Source: an uncultured Ruminococcus sp. (lineage in GTDB: Bacteria > Bacillota > Clostridia > Oscillospirales > Ruminococcaceae). Taken from it: DNA of 6,341 bases. The notes below the pieces were generated by a model. It did no database searches, was not told the DNA's origin, and was given only the letters and a program-made list of their open reading frames with translations. The translations under genes and the position numbers were made by a program. The stretch is taken from assembly GCA_947167535.1 (NCBI GenBank), contig CAMVIL010000082.1:1-6341 (forward strand). The letters run 5' to 3'. This document shows positions 1 through 5,470 of this stretch, one piece after another. The number at the start of each line of letters is the position of its first letter. Within the stretch, counting starts at the first letter, position 1.

Positions 1-458
1 TTAGCCAGCTTGTGTGCCAGAGAAACAGGCAGCGGCATGAGCTCGGGAGTCTCGTTGCAGGCGTAGCCGAACATCATACCCTGATCGCCGGCGCCGGTAT
101 CGCCCTGCTTTTCGTCTCTGCCCTCGAGGCTGTCGTCAACGCCCTGAGCGATGTCGGGGGACTGCTTGTCGATGGTGGTGAACACAGCGCAGGTGTCGCC
201 GTTGATACCGTAAGCGTCGTTGGTGTAGCCGATCTCCTTGACGGTATCGCGCACGATTGCGGGGATATCCACCTGAGCCTTGGTAGTGATCTCGCCCATC
301 AGCAGTACCATTCCGGTAGTGGTAACGGTCTCGCAGGCAACTCTGGACTCGGGATCCTGTTCGAGCATTGCGTCCAGCACCGCGTCGGACACCTTGTCGC
401 AGATCTTATCGGGATGACCCTCAGTCACCGATTCGGAAGTAAAATACAGTTTTTCCAT
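1..458 (-). CDS. metK: S-adenosylmethionine synthetase, N-terminal part (cut by window edge)
   Basis: MetK makes S-adenosylmethionine from methionine and ATP in the cytoplasm, releasing phosphate and diphosphate. The 152 visible codons begin [18 protein letters not shown]; the GHPDK motif (residues 14-18) is the nucleotide-binding start of the family. The family signature [12 protein letters not shown] is complete at residues 122-133. Family members are about 390 residues, so roughly 240 residues lie beyond the left edge; nothing in the visible part looks broken. The ATG is chosen because the family N-terminus starts here and an AAGGAGAG Shine-Dalgarno lies 9-11 bases upstream. The gene is preceded by its own promoter, a SAM-I riboswitch and an intrinsic terminator, so its expression should fall when SAM is plentiful. 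The leader between terminator and start codon is unusually long, about 190 bases, and holds a palindrome-rich element. Confidence 0.97.
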   Translation of the reverse strand, partial: MEKLYFTSESVTEGHPDKICDKVSDAVLDAMLEQDPESRVACETVTTTGMVLLMGEITTKAQVDIPAIVRDTVKEIGYTNDAYGINGDTCAVFTTIDKQSPDIAQGVDDSLEGRDEKQGDTGAGDQGMMFGYACNETPELMPLPVSLAHKLA

Positions 459-467
459 TTTTTAACA

Positions 468-475
468 CTCTCCTT
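468..475 (-). promoter_or_regulatory. metK ribosome binding site
   Basis: On the minus strand the sequence AAGGAGAG ends 9 bases before the metK ATG. It is a good match to the anti-Shine-Dalgarno sequence and fixes the start codon. Confidence 0.8.
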
Positions 476-484
476 CTAATATTA

Positions 485-645
485 ACAAAAATACTCATGC
501 TCCGGAATCTCACTGCCACGCCGGCGGATTGCAAACGCCCCGCAGGGCTTACTGCCGTATACGCCAGAGTTTGCGCAGCTAACTCGTTGGAAATAAGGCA
601 CGAAGTGCCGTTTTCCCAGCCTCCGCACAGCGGAGCGACCGCGCG
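485..645 (-). repeat. Palindrome-rich intergenic element between riboswitch terminator and metK
   Basis: This GC-rich stretch fills the space between the T-run of the SAM riboswitch terminator and the AT-rich bases just before the metK ribosome binding site. Visible inverted repeats are ctccgc/gcggag with a 3-base loop (621-635), ggcac/gtgcc with a 3-base loop (597-609), and an outer gcaaac/gtttgc pair (531-536 with 569-574) enclosing gcag/ctgc (542-545 with 552-555). GCTCCG at 499-504 and its complement CGGAGC at 631-636 could mark the outer ends. Reading frames crossing it have no start or protein signature I can support. It resembles the short dispersed intergenic repeats of Ruminococcus-like genomes, but one window cannot show copy number. 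An untranslated structured leader is the alternative. Confidence 0.45.
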
Positions 646-648
646 GAC

Positions 649-684
649 AAAAATAAAAAACACCTCGGGAAAAACCCGAAGTGT
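649..684 (-). terminator. Riboswitch-controlled intrinsic terminator upstream of metK
   Basis: On the minus strand ACACUUCGGG (684-675) pairs with CCCGAGGUGU (669-660) over 10 base pairs with one G-U, around a five-U loop, and is followed by a T-run (UUUUUUAUUUU). It lies 22 bases after the last P1 base of the SAM-I aptamer, the usual place for the expression platform. A competing antiterminator is visible: GGGAAAACC (708-700) can pair with GGGUUUUUCCC (677-667, one U bulged), which uses both inner arms and the loop of the terminator and two bases of P1. Confidence 0.93.
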
Positions 685-706
685 CACTAAATACTTTCCG
701 GTTTTC

Positions 707-812
707 CCTCATCTCTCGAAGCTTACGCTTCGCAGGAATTAGCACCTTTGCACGCCCACCGTGCAGGTTGCCGGGCTTCACAGGACCTGTCCCTCCGCCA
801 CTCTTGATAAGG
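707..812 (-). ncRNA. SAM-I (S-box) riboswitch aptamer
   Basis: This leader RNA binds S-adenosylmethionine and turns off metK by transcription termination. P1 forms between CCUUAUC (812-806) and GAUGAGG (713-707). The conserved core is present: GGCGGAGGGAC followed by GUGAAGCCCGGCAACC, the kink-turn and pseudoknot region. P3 is UGCAC/GUGCA (765-761 with 753-749). The highly conserved GGUGCUAAUUCC joining segment is at 746-735. P4 is CGAAGC/GCUUCG closed by a GUAA tetraloop (732-717). All class-defining elements are intact, and the downstream gene, metK, is a standard target. The aptamer begins about 28 bases after the predicted transcription start. Confidence 0.96.
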
Positions 813-814
813 CA

Positions 815-830
815 CCGCCGATAAGGGCGG
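815..830 (-). promoter_or_regulatory. Small leader hairpin just before the riboswitch, loop repeats the P1 strand
   Basis: On the minus strand CCGCC and GGCGG form a 5 base-pair stem around the loop CUUAUC. The loop is identical to six bases of the 5' P1 strand of the adjacent aptamer (CCUUAUC, 812-806), so it could in principle also pair with the 3' P1 strand. Whether it acts in folding or is a chance duplication is unknown. Confidence 0.5.
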
Positions 831-846
831 CTCATATTACTCTACT

Positions 847-875
847 ATTATACACTCAAACGCGGGAGCTGTCAA
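847..875 (-). promoter_or_regulatory. Consensus sigma-A promoter for the metK leader
   Basis: TTGACA (875-870) and TATAAT (852-847) are both perfect consensus hexamers with the optimal 17-base spacer. Transcription should begin near position 840, giving a leader of about 380 bases that contains the SAM-I riboswitch, its terminator and the palindromic element. The strength of this promoter fits control mainly by the riboswitch rather than at initiation. Confidence 0.92.
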
Positions 876-917
876 GTCTTTTTTGGCCGACCCCGCCCGA
901 ATTATGTAAAAAAATTG

Positions 918-1637
918 TTAACCGATTATCTCTTCAAAGGACTTGTCCGCCAGCAGCATTTCGCCGTTGTGTTCAAATCTGCGTATCGTGTCGCTGCCGA
1001 ACTTCTTCTCGACGACCTCGATACCCTGTCCCAGCGAGGCGTAGCCGCGGGAGATGCGGTGCATATCGGTGCCCATCACCTGCACGTAGTTTCCCTTTAT
1101 CAGCTTGAAGCAGTTGCGGCGGCTCCTCCAGTGAACCAGCGACTCGGCGTTTATCTGTCCCAGCACATCAAGGTCGAGGATATTAGTGAGCGACTTGTAG
1201 CTCGTGAACATAAGGTATCTCTCGATGTGCGCCACCAGTACCTTGACGTCGAGCTCCTCCACCAGCTTTTCAACACCCTCAAGGTGCTTTTCGGTCAGCT
1301 TGGTGTAGGGCATCTCCAGCAGCATATAGTTTGTGCCTTCGATGGTCAGTCGGGAGAGGGCGTCCTTGCCTATCAGCACCTCGTCGTACAGCACCTCCGC
1401 ACCGAGAAGTATCTTCGGGTGCTCGGGCTTCAGGTGCGGCTTGAGGCTCTCGTAAGCCTTGTTGCGGTGCTCGAGAAAGCGGTGTATGCTGCTTCGGGTG
1501 CAGTAGAAATGCGGCGTTGCGACCACAACGTCCACGCCGTCGGCTGCCATATTATCGAGCAGTGTTACCGACTCCTCGATGTCCTTTGCTCCGTCGTCTA
1601 TCCCCGGAAGGATGTGGGAATGAAAATCTATCTTCAT
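918..1637 (-). CDS. PHP-domain phosphatase, CpsB/CapC/YwqE family
   Basis: The 239-residue protein begins MKIDFHSHILPGIDDGAKD, the hallmark N-terminus of manganese-dependent protein-tyrosine phosphatases of the CpsB/YwqE type. Likely metal-site motifs are all visible: HxH (His6, His8), TPHF (His43), GAEV (Glu81), LLEMPY (Glu108), VAHIERY (His137) and GTDMH (Asp191, His193). Length is close to the usual 240-255 residues. In the family these soluble enzymes dephosphorylate bacterial tyrosine kinases that control capsule or exopolysaccharide export; no kinase or glycosyltransferase gene lies in this window, so its substrate here is open. The start has only a weak purine-rich site (GAAAGAGAA) and no convincing promoter in the 80 bases upstream. 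No hairpin terminator is visible between its stop codon and the metK promoter, so read-through may reach the metK leader. Confidence 0.9.
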   Translation of the reverse strand: MKIDFHSHILPGIDDGAKDIEESVTLLDNMAADGVDVVVATPHFYCTRSSIHRFLEHRNKAYESLKPHLKPEHPKILLGAEVLYDEVLIGKDALSRLTIEGTNYMLLEMPYTKLTEKHLEGVEKLVEELDVKVLVAHIERYLMFTSYKSLTNILDLDVLGQINAESLVHWRSRRNCFKLIKGNYVQVMGTDMHRISRGYASLGQGIEVVEKKFGSDTIRRFEHNGEMLLADKSFEEIIG

Positions 1638-1675
1638 GTATCGTTCTCTTTCTATGCATAAGCATTATTTATTTT

Positions 1676-1706
1676 GCGGGAATTTCCGAATATTTACAGC
1701 ACCCGC
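1676..1706 (-). repeat. Inverted repeat upstream of the PHP phosphatase gene
   Basis: GCGGG and CCCGC (1702-1706 and 1676-1680) face each other across 21 AT-rich bases. The same five-base arms occur in the terminator next to it (1718-1740), so arms can be exchanged between the two structures. No clear promoter was found in this gap. Confidence 0.35.
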
Positions 1707-1717
1707 TATAACAAAGA

Positions 1718-1740
1718 TATCCCGCTTTTTTTGCGGGATA
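1718..1740 (-). terminator. Hairpin terminator after the five-helix membrane protein gene
   Basis: TATCCCGC and GCGGGATA form a perfect 8 base-pair stem with a seven-A loop on the minus strand, 17 bases after the stop codon of the membrane protein gene. The tail reads UCUUUGUUAU, which is U-rich but interrupted, so termination may be partial and the next gene may receive some read-through. Confidence 0.65.
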
Positions 1741-1757
1741 CCGTTCATTTCAAGCCA

Positions 1758-2633
1758 TCAGGAGAGCCCGAGGAACTCAAAGTAGTTCTGCTTGGGCATC
1801 TTTGTAACGCTCTTTTCTCTCCAGCCGTCGTCCAGAGGAGTGAGGCGGTAAGCTACGTAAAGCACCTTCTTGCCGCTGCTGTCTTCCTTAACTGTCCAGC
1901 CGACATCGGGGACTACTCCGCGGGTGCCCTTTGCAGTGACCTTCATGCGGATGCCCTTCTGCTTGAGCGAGAAGAATTTCAGGTCGATGTCGTTTCCGTG
2001 GGGAACAACGTAGATGTTGACGCTTCCCGTGTTGGAGTCTCTTACATCGGTGAGGTAGAAGCGGTAGCGTCCGTCGGGGGAGATGGTGTTCTCCTCGTCA
2101 ACCACCTGAGAGAGGTGTACGAGGTCGTCCTTATAGTAGGAGTAAACGGTGCTCTGGGGGTCGAGCTTCATATCGAGGACAGTCTCAACGGTAGAGCCGC
2201 CGAACAGCATATTGCAGACAACATAAGCCACGATACCGAGCACGTAAAGCAGCAGGTATATAGTACCCATTATGACCTTCATAGTCTCGGCAGTACCAGC
2301 TGCGAAGAACATTACCAGCGCCACGATAAACGGCGGAACTATCAGTATCCAGTTGGCATTGGCGATGTTGAACAGCAGCAGGAAGAACACGACGGGCAGC
2401 AGCAGCAGGCTGATGACCCTTGTCACGAACATCTCGCGCGAGTAGACCATGAGAAGCAGGAACACGATAGAAGCTACCGAATAGACAACAAGGAAGCTGC
2501 CCATATTCCTTCCCACGAACTGAAGATCATATAAAAAGGTCGCCCAGGTAAACATTCCGATGACCGCCGCATAGGTCGCGCAGAAGATCGAAACGCATCT
2601 TTTGACCCAGATATTGCCAAGAATCTCCTTCAT
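1758..2633 (-). CDS. Membrane protein, five predicted helices plus extracytoplasmic C-terminal domain, function unknown
   Basis: I do not recognise a named family in this 291-residue protein. Hydrophobic segments lie at about residues 12-34, 45-64, 70-89, 94-112 and 121-142. Charged loops at Lys11-Arg12, Arg66-Arg72 and Lys119 suggest the N-terminus is inside, which puts the last 145 residues outside the cell. That tail is polar and beta-rich in appearance, with a SPDGRYRFYLTDVRD stretch (185-199) of the kind found in small repeat or propeller-like sensor domains; this likeness is weak. The start ATG follows a strong GCGGAGGCG site. The gene follows the efflux-adaptor lipoprotein by 63 bases with no terminator between, so the two are probably co-transcribed and may act together at the membrane. 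It has no Walker motifs and is not an ABC ATPase; an unusual permease is possible. Confidence 0.8.
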   Translation of the reverse strand: MKEILGNIWVKRCVSIFCATYAAVIGMFTWATFLYDLQFVGRNMGSFLVVYSVASIVFLLLMVYSREMFVTRVISLLLLPVVFFLLLFNIANANWILIVPPFIVALVMFFAAGTAETMKVIMGTIYLLLYVLGIVAYVVCNMLFGGSTVETVLDMKLDPQSTVYSYYKDDLVHLSQVVDEENTISPDGRYRFYLTDVRDSNTGSVNIYVVPHGNDIDLKFFSLKQKGIRMKVTAKGTRGVVPDVGWTVKEDSSGKKVLYVAYRLTPLDDGWREKSVTKMPKQNYFEFLGLS

Positions 2634-2696
2634 ATAATATACGCCTCCGCTAATTCTTTATTCTTACATTTATACGCCCCGAAAGGCTTCTGATAT

Positions 2697-3728
2697 TTAT
2701 GTACCGACGATAACTTCCTCGCCGCCAGACAGGCCGCTGAGTATCTCGGTCTTTTCGCCGTCTTCGATACCCGTTTCCACGTCCTGCTCTATCTTTGTTC
2801 CGTCAACCAGCAGATTGACATAAGTGCGTTCCTTAGAGGTCTTTATCGCCTCGGAAGGCACGATGACGGTATCAAGCTTCGAGTAGACCTCGAAGACGCA
2901 GTTTATCTGCATATCGCCCAGCTCCGTCTTTTGGGGCGGGGCTATGACATAGGTGGTGACGCTCATTCCCGCGTTGTTGCCCGAGAGAATATCCACGACC
3001 TTGCCCTCTTCTTCTACCTTGCCCTGCTGGAGCTTGACCCGCGTTCCGAAGTTGATATTCTCGGGAACGAAGTCATATACCTCGCAGATAATATATCTCT
3101 GAGAGTGATTGGTGATGGTGCCGAACTGCTGGTCTGCCCTGACAAGTGCGCCCTCGACGATGATATTCTCGGCGCCGCGCTGGTCGCTGATATCCTCACC
3201 GAATGCGGTATTCCTGCCCGCGCGGAAGACTCCGTCGCAGGGAGCAAAGACCTTATACTCGTCCTCGGAGCTCTGCAGATGCTCATACTCAAGCTCCAGA
3301 AGCTCCACCTGTGTATCGGCGTACTGTATCTCCTTAGCGGTACCGCCCTCGCTCCTCAGCGTTCTGACGGTCTTTCTCGCCCTTTCGAGATACACCAGCT
3401 TTTCGTCCAGCTTCTGCTGAAGGTCGTCGGAATTCAGGGTACACAGCACGTCGCCCTTTTTGACGTCGGCGTTGTCCGCGACCTCGATGGACTCGATTAT
3501 CCCGCTCTTTTTAAAGGCAACCTTCTCGGAGTAAGGGTAATCGAACCGTCCCTCGACGAAATACTTCTGTGAAATATCGCCGATCTCGGCAGTAACTGTA
3601 TTATAATCTATCTTATCCGTTTTATATATAGGAACTACGATCTCTTCGCCCGTTTCCTTTTTACCGCAGCCGCCCAGACAGCCTATCGCAAGGGCTGCAG
3701 TCAGGAGAAAAGTCAAGGATCTTTTCAT
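2697..3728 (-). CDS. Efflux periplasmic-adaptor-like lipoprotein (HlyD/MacA family)
   Basis: The 343-residue protein begins with a lipoprotein signal (MKRSLTFLLTAALAIGCLGGC); Cys21 after LGG is the likely lipidated residue, which would anchor it on the outer face of the membrane. Next come a beta segment, the first half of a biotinyl-lipoyl-like domain (about 69-100, with VKKGDVLCTL), a helical coiled-coil hairpin (about 102-157), the second lipoyl half (about 156-205, with FAPCDGVFRAG), a beta-barrel region, and a C-terminal membrane-proximal domain ending SGLSGGEEVIVGT. This order is typical of adaptors that work with MacB-like ABC exporters. The frame stays open 16 codons further upstream, but the ATG at 3728 is chosen because it gives the signal peptide and has AGAGGT six bases before it. 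No transporter gene is next to it; the following gene is a five-helix protein. A strong promoter lies directly upstream. Confidence 0.9.
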   Translation of the reverse strand: MKRSLTFLLTAALAIGCLGGCGKKETGEEIVVPIYKTDKIDYNTVTAEIGDISQKYFVEGRFDYPYSEKVAFKKSGIIESIEVADNADVKKGDVLCTLNSDDLQQKLDEKLVYLERARKTVRTLRSEGGTAKEIQYADTQVELLELEYEHLQSSEDEYKVFAPCDGVFRAGRNTAFGEDISDQRGAENIIVEGALVRADQQFGTITNHSQRYIICEVYDFVPENINFGTRVKLQQGKVEEEGKVVDILSGNNAGMSVTTYVIAPPQKTELGDMQINCVFEVYSKLDTVIVPSEAIKTSKERTYVNLLVDGTKIEQDVETGIEDGEKTEILSGLSGGEEVIVGT

Positions 3729-3752
3729 ACAAATACCTCTGATGTCACATAC

Positions 3753-3779
3753 GCGCGTGGGCGCACTACGCCCCAACGC
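3753..3779 (-). promoter_or_regulatory. Stem-loop in the leader of the adaptor gene
   Basis: On the minus strand GGGCG (3773-3769) pairs with CGCCC (3763-3759) around a five-base loop. After a two-base mismatch the stem continues four more pairs (3776-3779 with 3753-3756). It occupies most of the short leader between the predicted start of transcription near 3782 and the ribosome binding site at 3740-3735. It leaves that site free and has no U-run, so it is not a terminator; it may stabilise the message. Confidence 0.45.
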
Positions 3780-3788
3780 TCACTCCTT

Positions 3789-3817
3789 ATTATATCATTT
3801 TTCGGCTTTTGGTGCAA
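3789..3817 (-). promoter_or_regulatory. Extended -10 sigma-A promoter for the adaptor/membrane protein operon
   Basis: TTGCAC (3817-3812) and TATAAT (3794-3789) are separated by 17 bases, and the -10 is preceded by TG one base away (TGATATAAT), an extended -10 element. An AT-rich run lies just upstream of the -35. The start of transcription should be near 3782, about 54 bases before the adaptor ATG. Confidence 0.88.
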
Positions 3818-3852
3818 GAGGAAAAATATATATTGTAGGCTTGCACAATCAG

Positions 3853-3880
3853 ATGCAAAAACTTTTGTTTATTTTTGCAT
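3853..3880 (-). terminator. Possible AT-rich terminator after the HemW-like gene
   Basis: ATGCAAAAA and TTTTTGCAT form a 9 base-pair inverted repeat with a 10-base loop, 20 bases past the stop codon. The stem is weak (two G-C pairs) and no T-run follows on either strand, so the function is uncertain. It is the only dyad of this length between the HemW-like gene and the next promoter. Confidence 0.35.
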
Positions 3881-3899
3881 GATACGATGACAGGTGCGA

Positions 3900-5000
3900 T
3901 CACACCAGCATCTGGACGATGACGCCGTTTGACCTGAGGAAGCCCTCGTCGGTCAGCGCAAAGCCCCGATCCGTCGGTCTCATGAGTCCGTGCTCTACCA
4001 TTACGGGAGCCTGCTTTCCGATCCGCTCCGCGTACCGGCCGCCCCCGGGGAGACTGTTCAGCCTTTCGAGGTCAATGCCGTGCGACAGCCGAAGCGACAG
4101 CATGACGTACTCCTCTGCCCTGTCGGGCGGGTCGTCGTACTCTGTCGGCTGTAGCTCTGCCGAGATGAAAGCGCCGATGTCCTTCGGGCAGCTGTAACGT
4201 CTGCCGCCGAAGTCGGAGTGCGCCCCTGCGCCTATGCCGATATACGGGTCGAGAGTCCAGTATTTCATGTTGTGGCGGGAGCGTCTGCCGTCTCTCGCCC
4301 AGCTGGAGATCTCGTAATGCTCCCAGCCCGCAGCGGTCATGAGTTCGCAGAGCCGCAGGTACAGTCCGCACATCAGCTCGTCGTCGGCGGTCTCGCGCCT
4401 TACGGCATCGCAGTCGAAGGGAGTGCCCGCCTCGATCTGGAGCATATACGCCGACAGGTGGGATATCGGGAGCATCAGCAGGCGCTCCACCGTGCGGGTG
4501 AGCGAGGGTATGTCCTGACCCCTGACGCCGAGCATCAGGTCGCAGGAGATGTTGTCAAAGCCTGCCTTTGCCGCATCGCGGACGGCTTTCTCGGCGCGGG
4601 TGAAGTCATGAAGCCTGCCTAAGAATTCAAGCTGCCGGTCGTCCGCCGACTGGACTCCCACCGAAAGTCGGTTGACTCCCGCCTCGCGAAGCTCCGAAAG
4701 CTTAGCTTCGGTGAGCGTCACGGGATTGGCTTCGAGGGTGATCTCGGGATCACACAGCTGTACAGAATTTTGTACAGTTGCGATTATACGTCCTGTCTGC
4801 TCCCCTGTCAGTATAGATGGAGTGCCGCCGCCGAAATAGAGCGTATCGGCGGCTATCCCCTGCCCCGCGAAGCTTTCGATGTTGCGGCAGACCGCGCGAG
4901 TGTACTGCTCGGCGGTGTCGGCGCGGTAGGGCACCGAGTAGAAGTCGCAGTAGGGGCACTTGCGGGCGCAGAAGGGGACGTGCACATATATGCCCGTCAC
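3900..5000 (-). CDS. hemW: Radical SAM heme chaperone HemW (HemN-like)
   Basis: The 366-residue protein matches the HemW family, once annotated as oxygen-independent coproporphyrinogen III oxidase but now known as heme-binding chaperones that deliver heme to respiratory proteins. It begins MTGIYVHVPFC, and Cys11, Cys15 and Cys18 form the CxxxCxxC motif for the [4Fe-4S] cluster. Other family marks are GGGTPS (57-62), EANP (90-93), RLSVGVQS (111-118), HYE (228-230), RHNMKYW (242-248, the HNxxYW motif characteristic of HemW), GAGAHS (257-262) and the EEYVMLSLR segment (296-304). Length is near the usual 370-380. The start codon is GTG, overlapping the TGA of the preceding membrane protein gene as GTGA; no separate Shine-Dalgarno is evident, so translation is probably coupled. 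Specific coproporphyrinogen dehydrogenase activity is unlikely given the HemW-type motifs. Confidence 0.93.
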   Translation of the reverse strand: MTGIYVHVPFCARKCPYCDFYSVPYRADTAEQYTRAVCRNIESFAGQGIAADTLYFGGGTPSILTGEQTGRIIATVQNSVQLCDPEITLEANPVTLTEAKLSELREAGVNRLSVGVQSADDRQLEFLGRLHDFTRAEKAVRDAAKAGFDNISCDLMLGVRGQDIPSLTRTVERLLMLPISHLSAYMLQIEAGTPFDCDAVRRETADDELMCGLYLRLCELMTAAGWEHYEISSWARDGRRSRHNMKYWTLDPYIGIGAGAHSDFGGRRYSCPKDIGAFISAELQPTEYDDPPDRAEEYVMLSLRLSHGIDLERLNSLPGGGRYAERIGKQAPVMVEHGLMRPTDRGFALTDEGFLRSNGVIVQMLV

Positions 5001-5470
5001 AGCGGTTTATCGGCGTCGTCGAAGGCGCTGTCGATGGCAGACGCCGCCTGTTCGCCGTTCTGTTTCATTTTTCCCAGAGCCTTGTTGATCCCCAGCCGCG
5101 CGAAGTACACGACATACGCCGCAAACAGCAGGCAGAAGGCCGCCGCCCAGTATTTCACCCAGTCCAGGATCGCGAGGTCGAAGTAGTCGGAGTGGCGCTC
5201 GATCCAGCCGCGGACGGCGGGGTGGATTATGACATACCCCACAAGGCTCAGCACCACAGACGAGAAAACGTAAGACGTGATCCCCAGCATGGCGCTCTTG
5301 AATGGCAGCGCGGAGAACTTCACTCCCGCCGCCAGCGTCCAGCCGATCACCACGGCGTAGGCAAAGCCGCGGGAAAGGTTGGCGTAGATCTCCCCGCAGA
5401 AGGGCAGCAGCAGCGCCGCTCCCAGCGTGAAGATCATGAAGTATTTCATTGATTTTTCGTTATCTGTCAA
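4997..5470 (-). CDS. Small integral membrane protein, four predicted helices, function unknown
   Basis: I do not recognise this 157-residue protein. Hydrophobic stretches at about residues 10-28, 36-54, 60-83 and 105-124 predict four membrane helices, followed by a charged, probably cytoplasmic tail (KALGKMKQNGEQ onward). There are no clear heme-ligand or catalytic motifs. I choose the TTG at 5470 as the start because AAGGGGA lies seven bases upstream and because it overlaps the upstream stop as TTGA; an ATG at 5449 has no well-placed ribosome site. The gene overlaps the radical SAM/SPASM gene before it and the HemW gene after it by four bases each, so its product is probably needed together with them. 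It might be a membrane partner or a substrate-handling protein, but this rests on position alone. Confidence 0.82.
   Translation of the reverse strand: MTDNEKSMKYFMIFTLGAALLLPFCGEIYANLSRGFAYAVVIGWTLAAGVKFSALPFKSAMLGITSYVFSSVVLSLVGYVIIHPAVRGWIERHSDYFDLAILDWVKYWAAAFCLLFAAYVVYFARLGINKALGKMKQNGEQAASAIDSAFDDADKPL

Noticed and set aside
12..479. 155-codon plus-strand open frame opposite metK
   Set aside because: It is the antisense shadow of metK, whose minus-strand product has an unmistakable family signature.
421..687. 88-codon minus-strand open frame overlapping the metK start
   Set aside because: It spans the terminator and leader and enters metK in another frame; no ribosome site or protein likeness supports it.
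482..835. 117-codon minus-strand open frame upstream of metK
   Set aside because: It runs through the SAM-I riboswitch, the terminator and the palindromic element, so its translation is a by-product of structured RNA sequence.
915..1661. 248-codon plus-strand open frame
   Set aside because: It mirrors the PHP phosphatase gene, which has complete metal-binding motifs on the other strand.
1674..2534. 286-codon plus-strand open frame rich in His, Glu and Gln
   Set aside because: The composition is what the antisense of hydrophobic membrane-helix codons gives; the minus-strand gene has a good ribosome site and sensible topology.
2676..2687. Short GCCU-UUCG-GGGC hairpin between the adaptor and the five-helix protein gene, considered as a terminator
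   Set aside because: The stem has only four pairs and no U-run follows, so it is unlikely to end transcription.
3729..3776. Upstream extension of the adaptor reading frame by 16 codons
   Set aside because: The extension crosses the leader hairpin and the ribosome site and would put a polar stretch before the lipoprotein signal.
4758..4777. Imperfect palindrome CTGTAC/GTACAG inside hemW, considered as an operator
   Set aside because: It lies well inside the coding region (around residues 75-81), matches no operator I can name, and may be chance.
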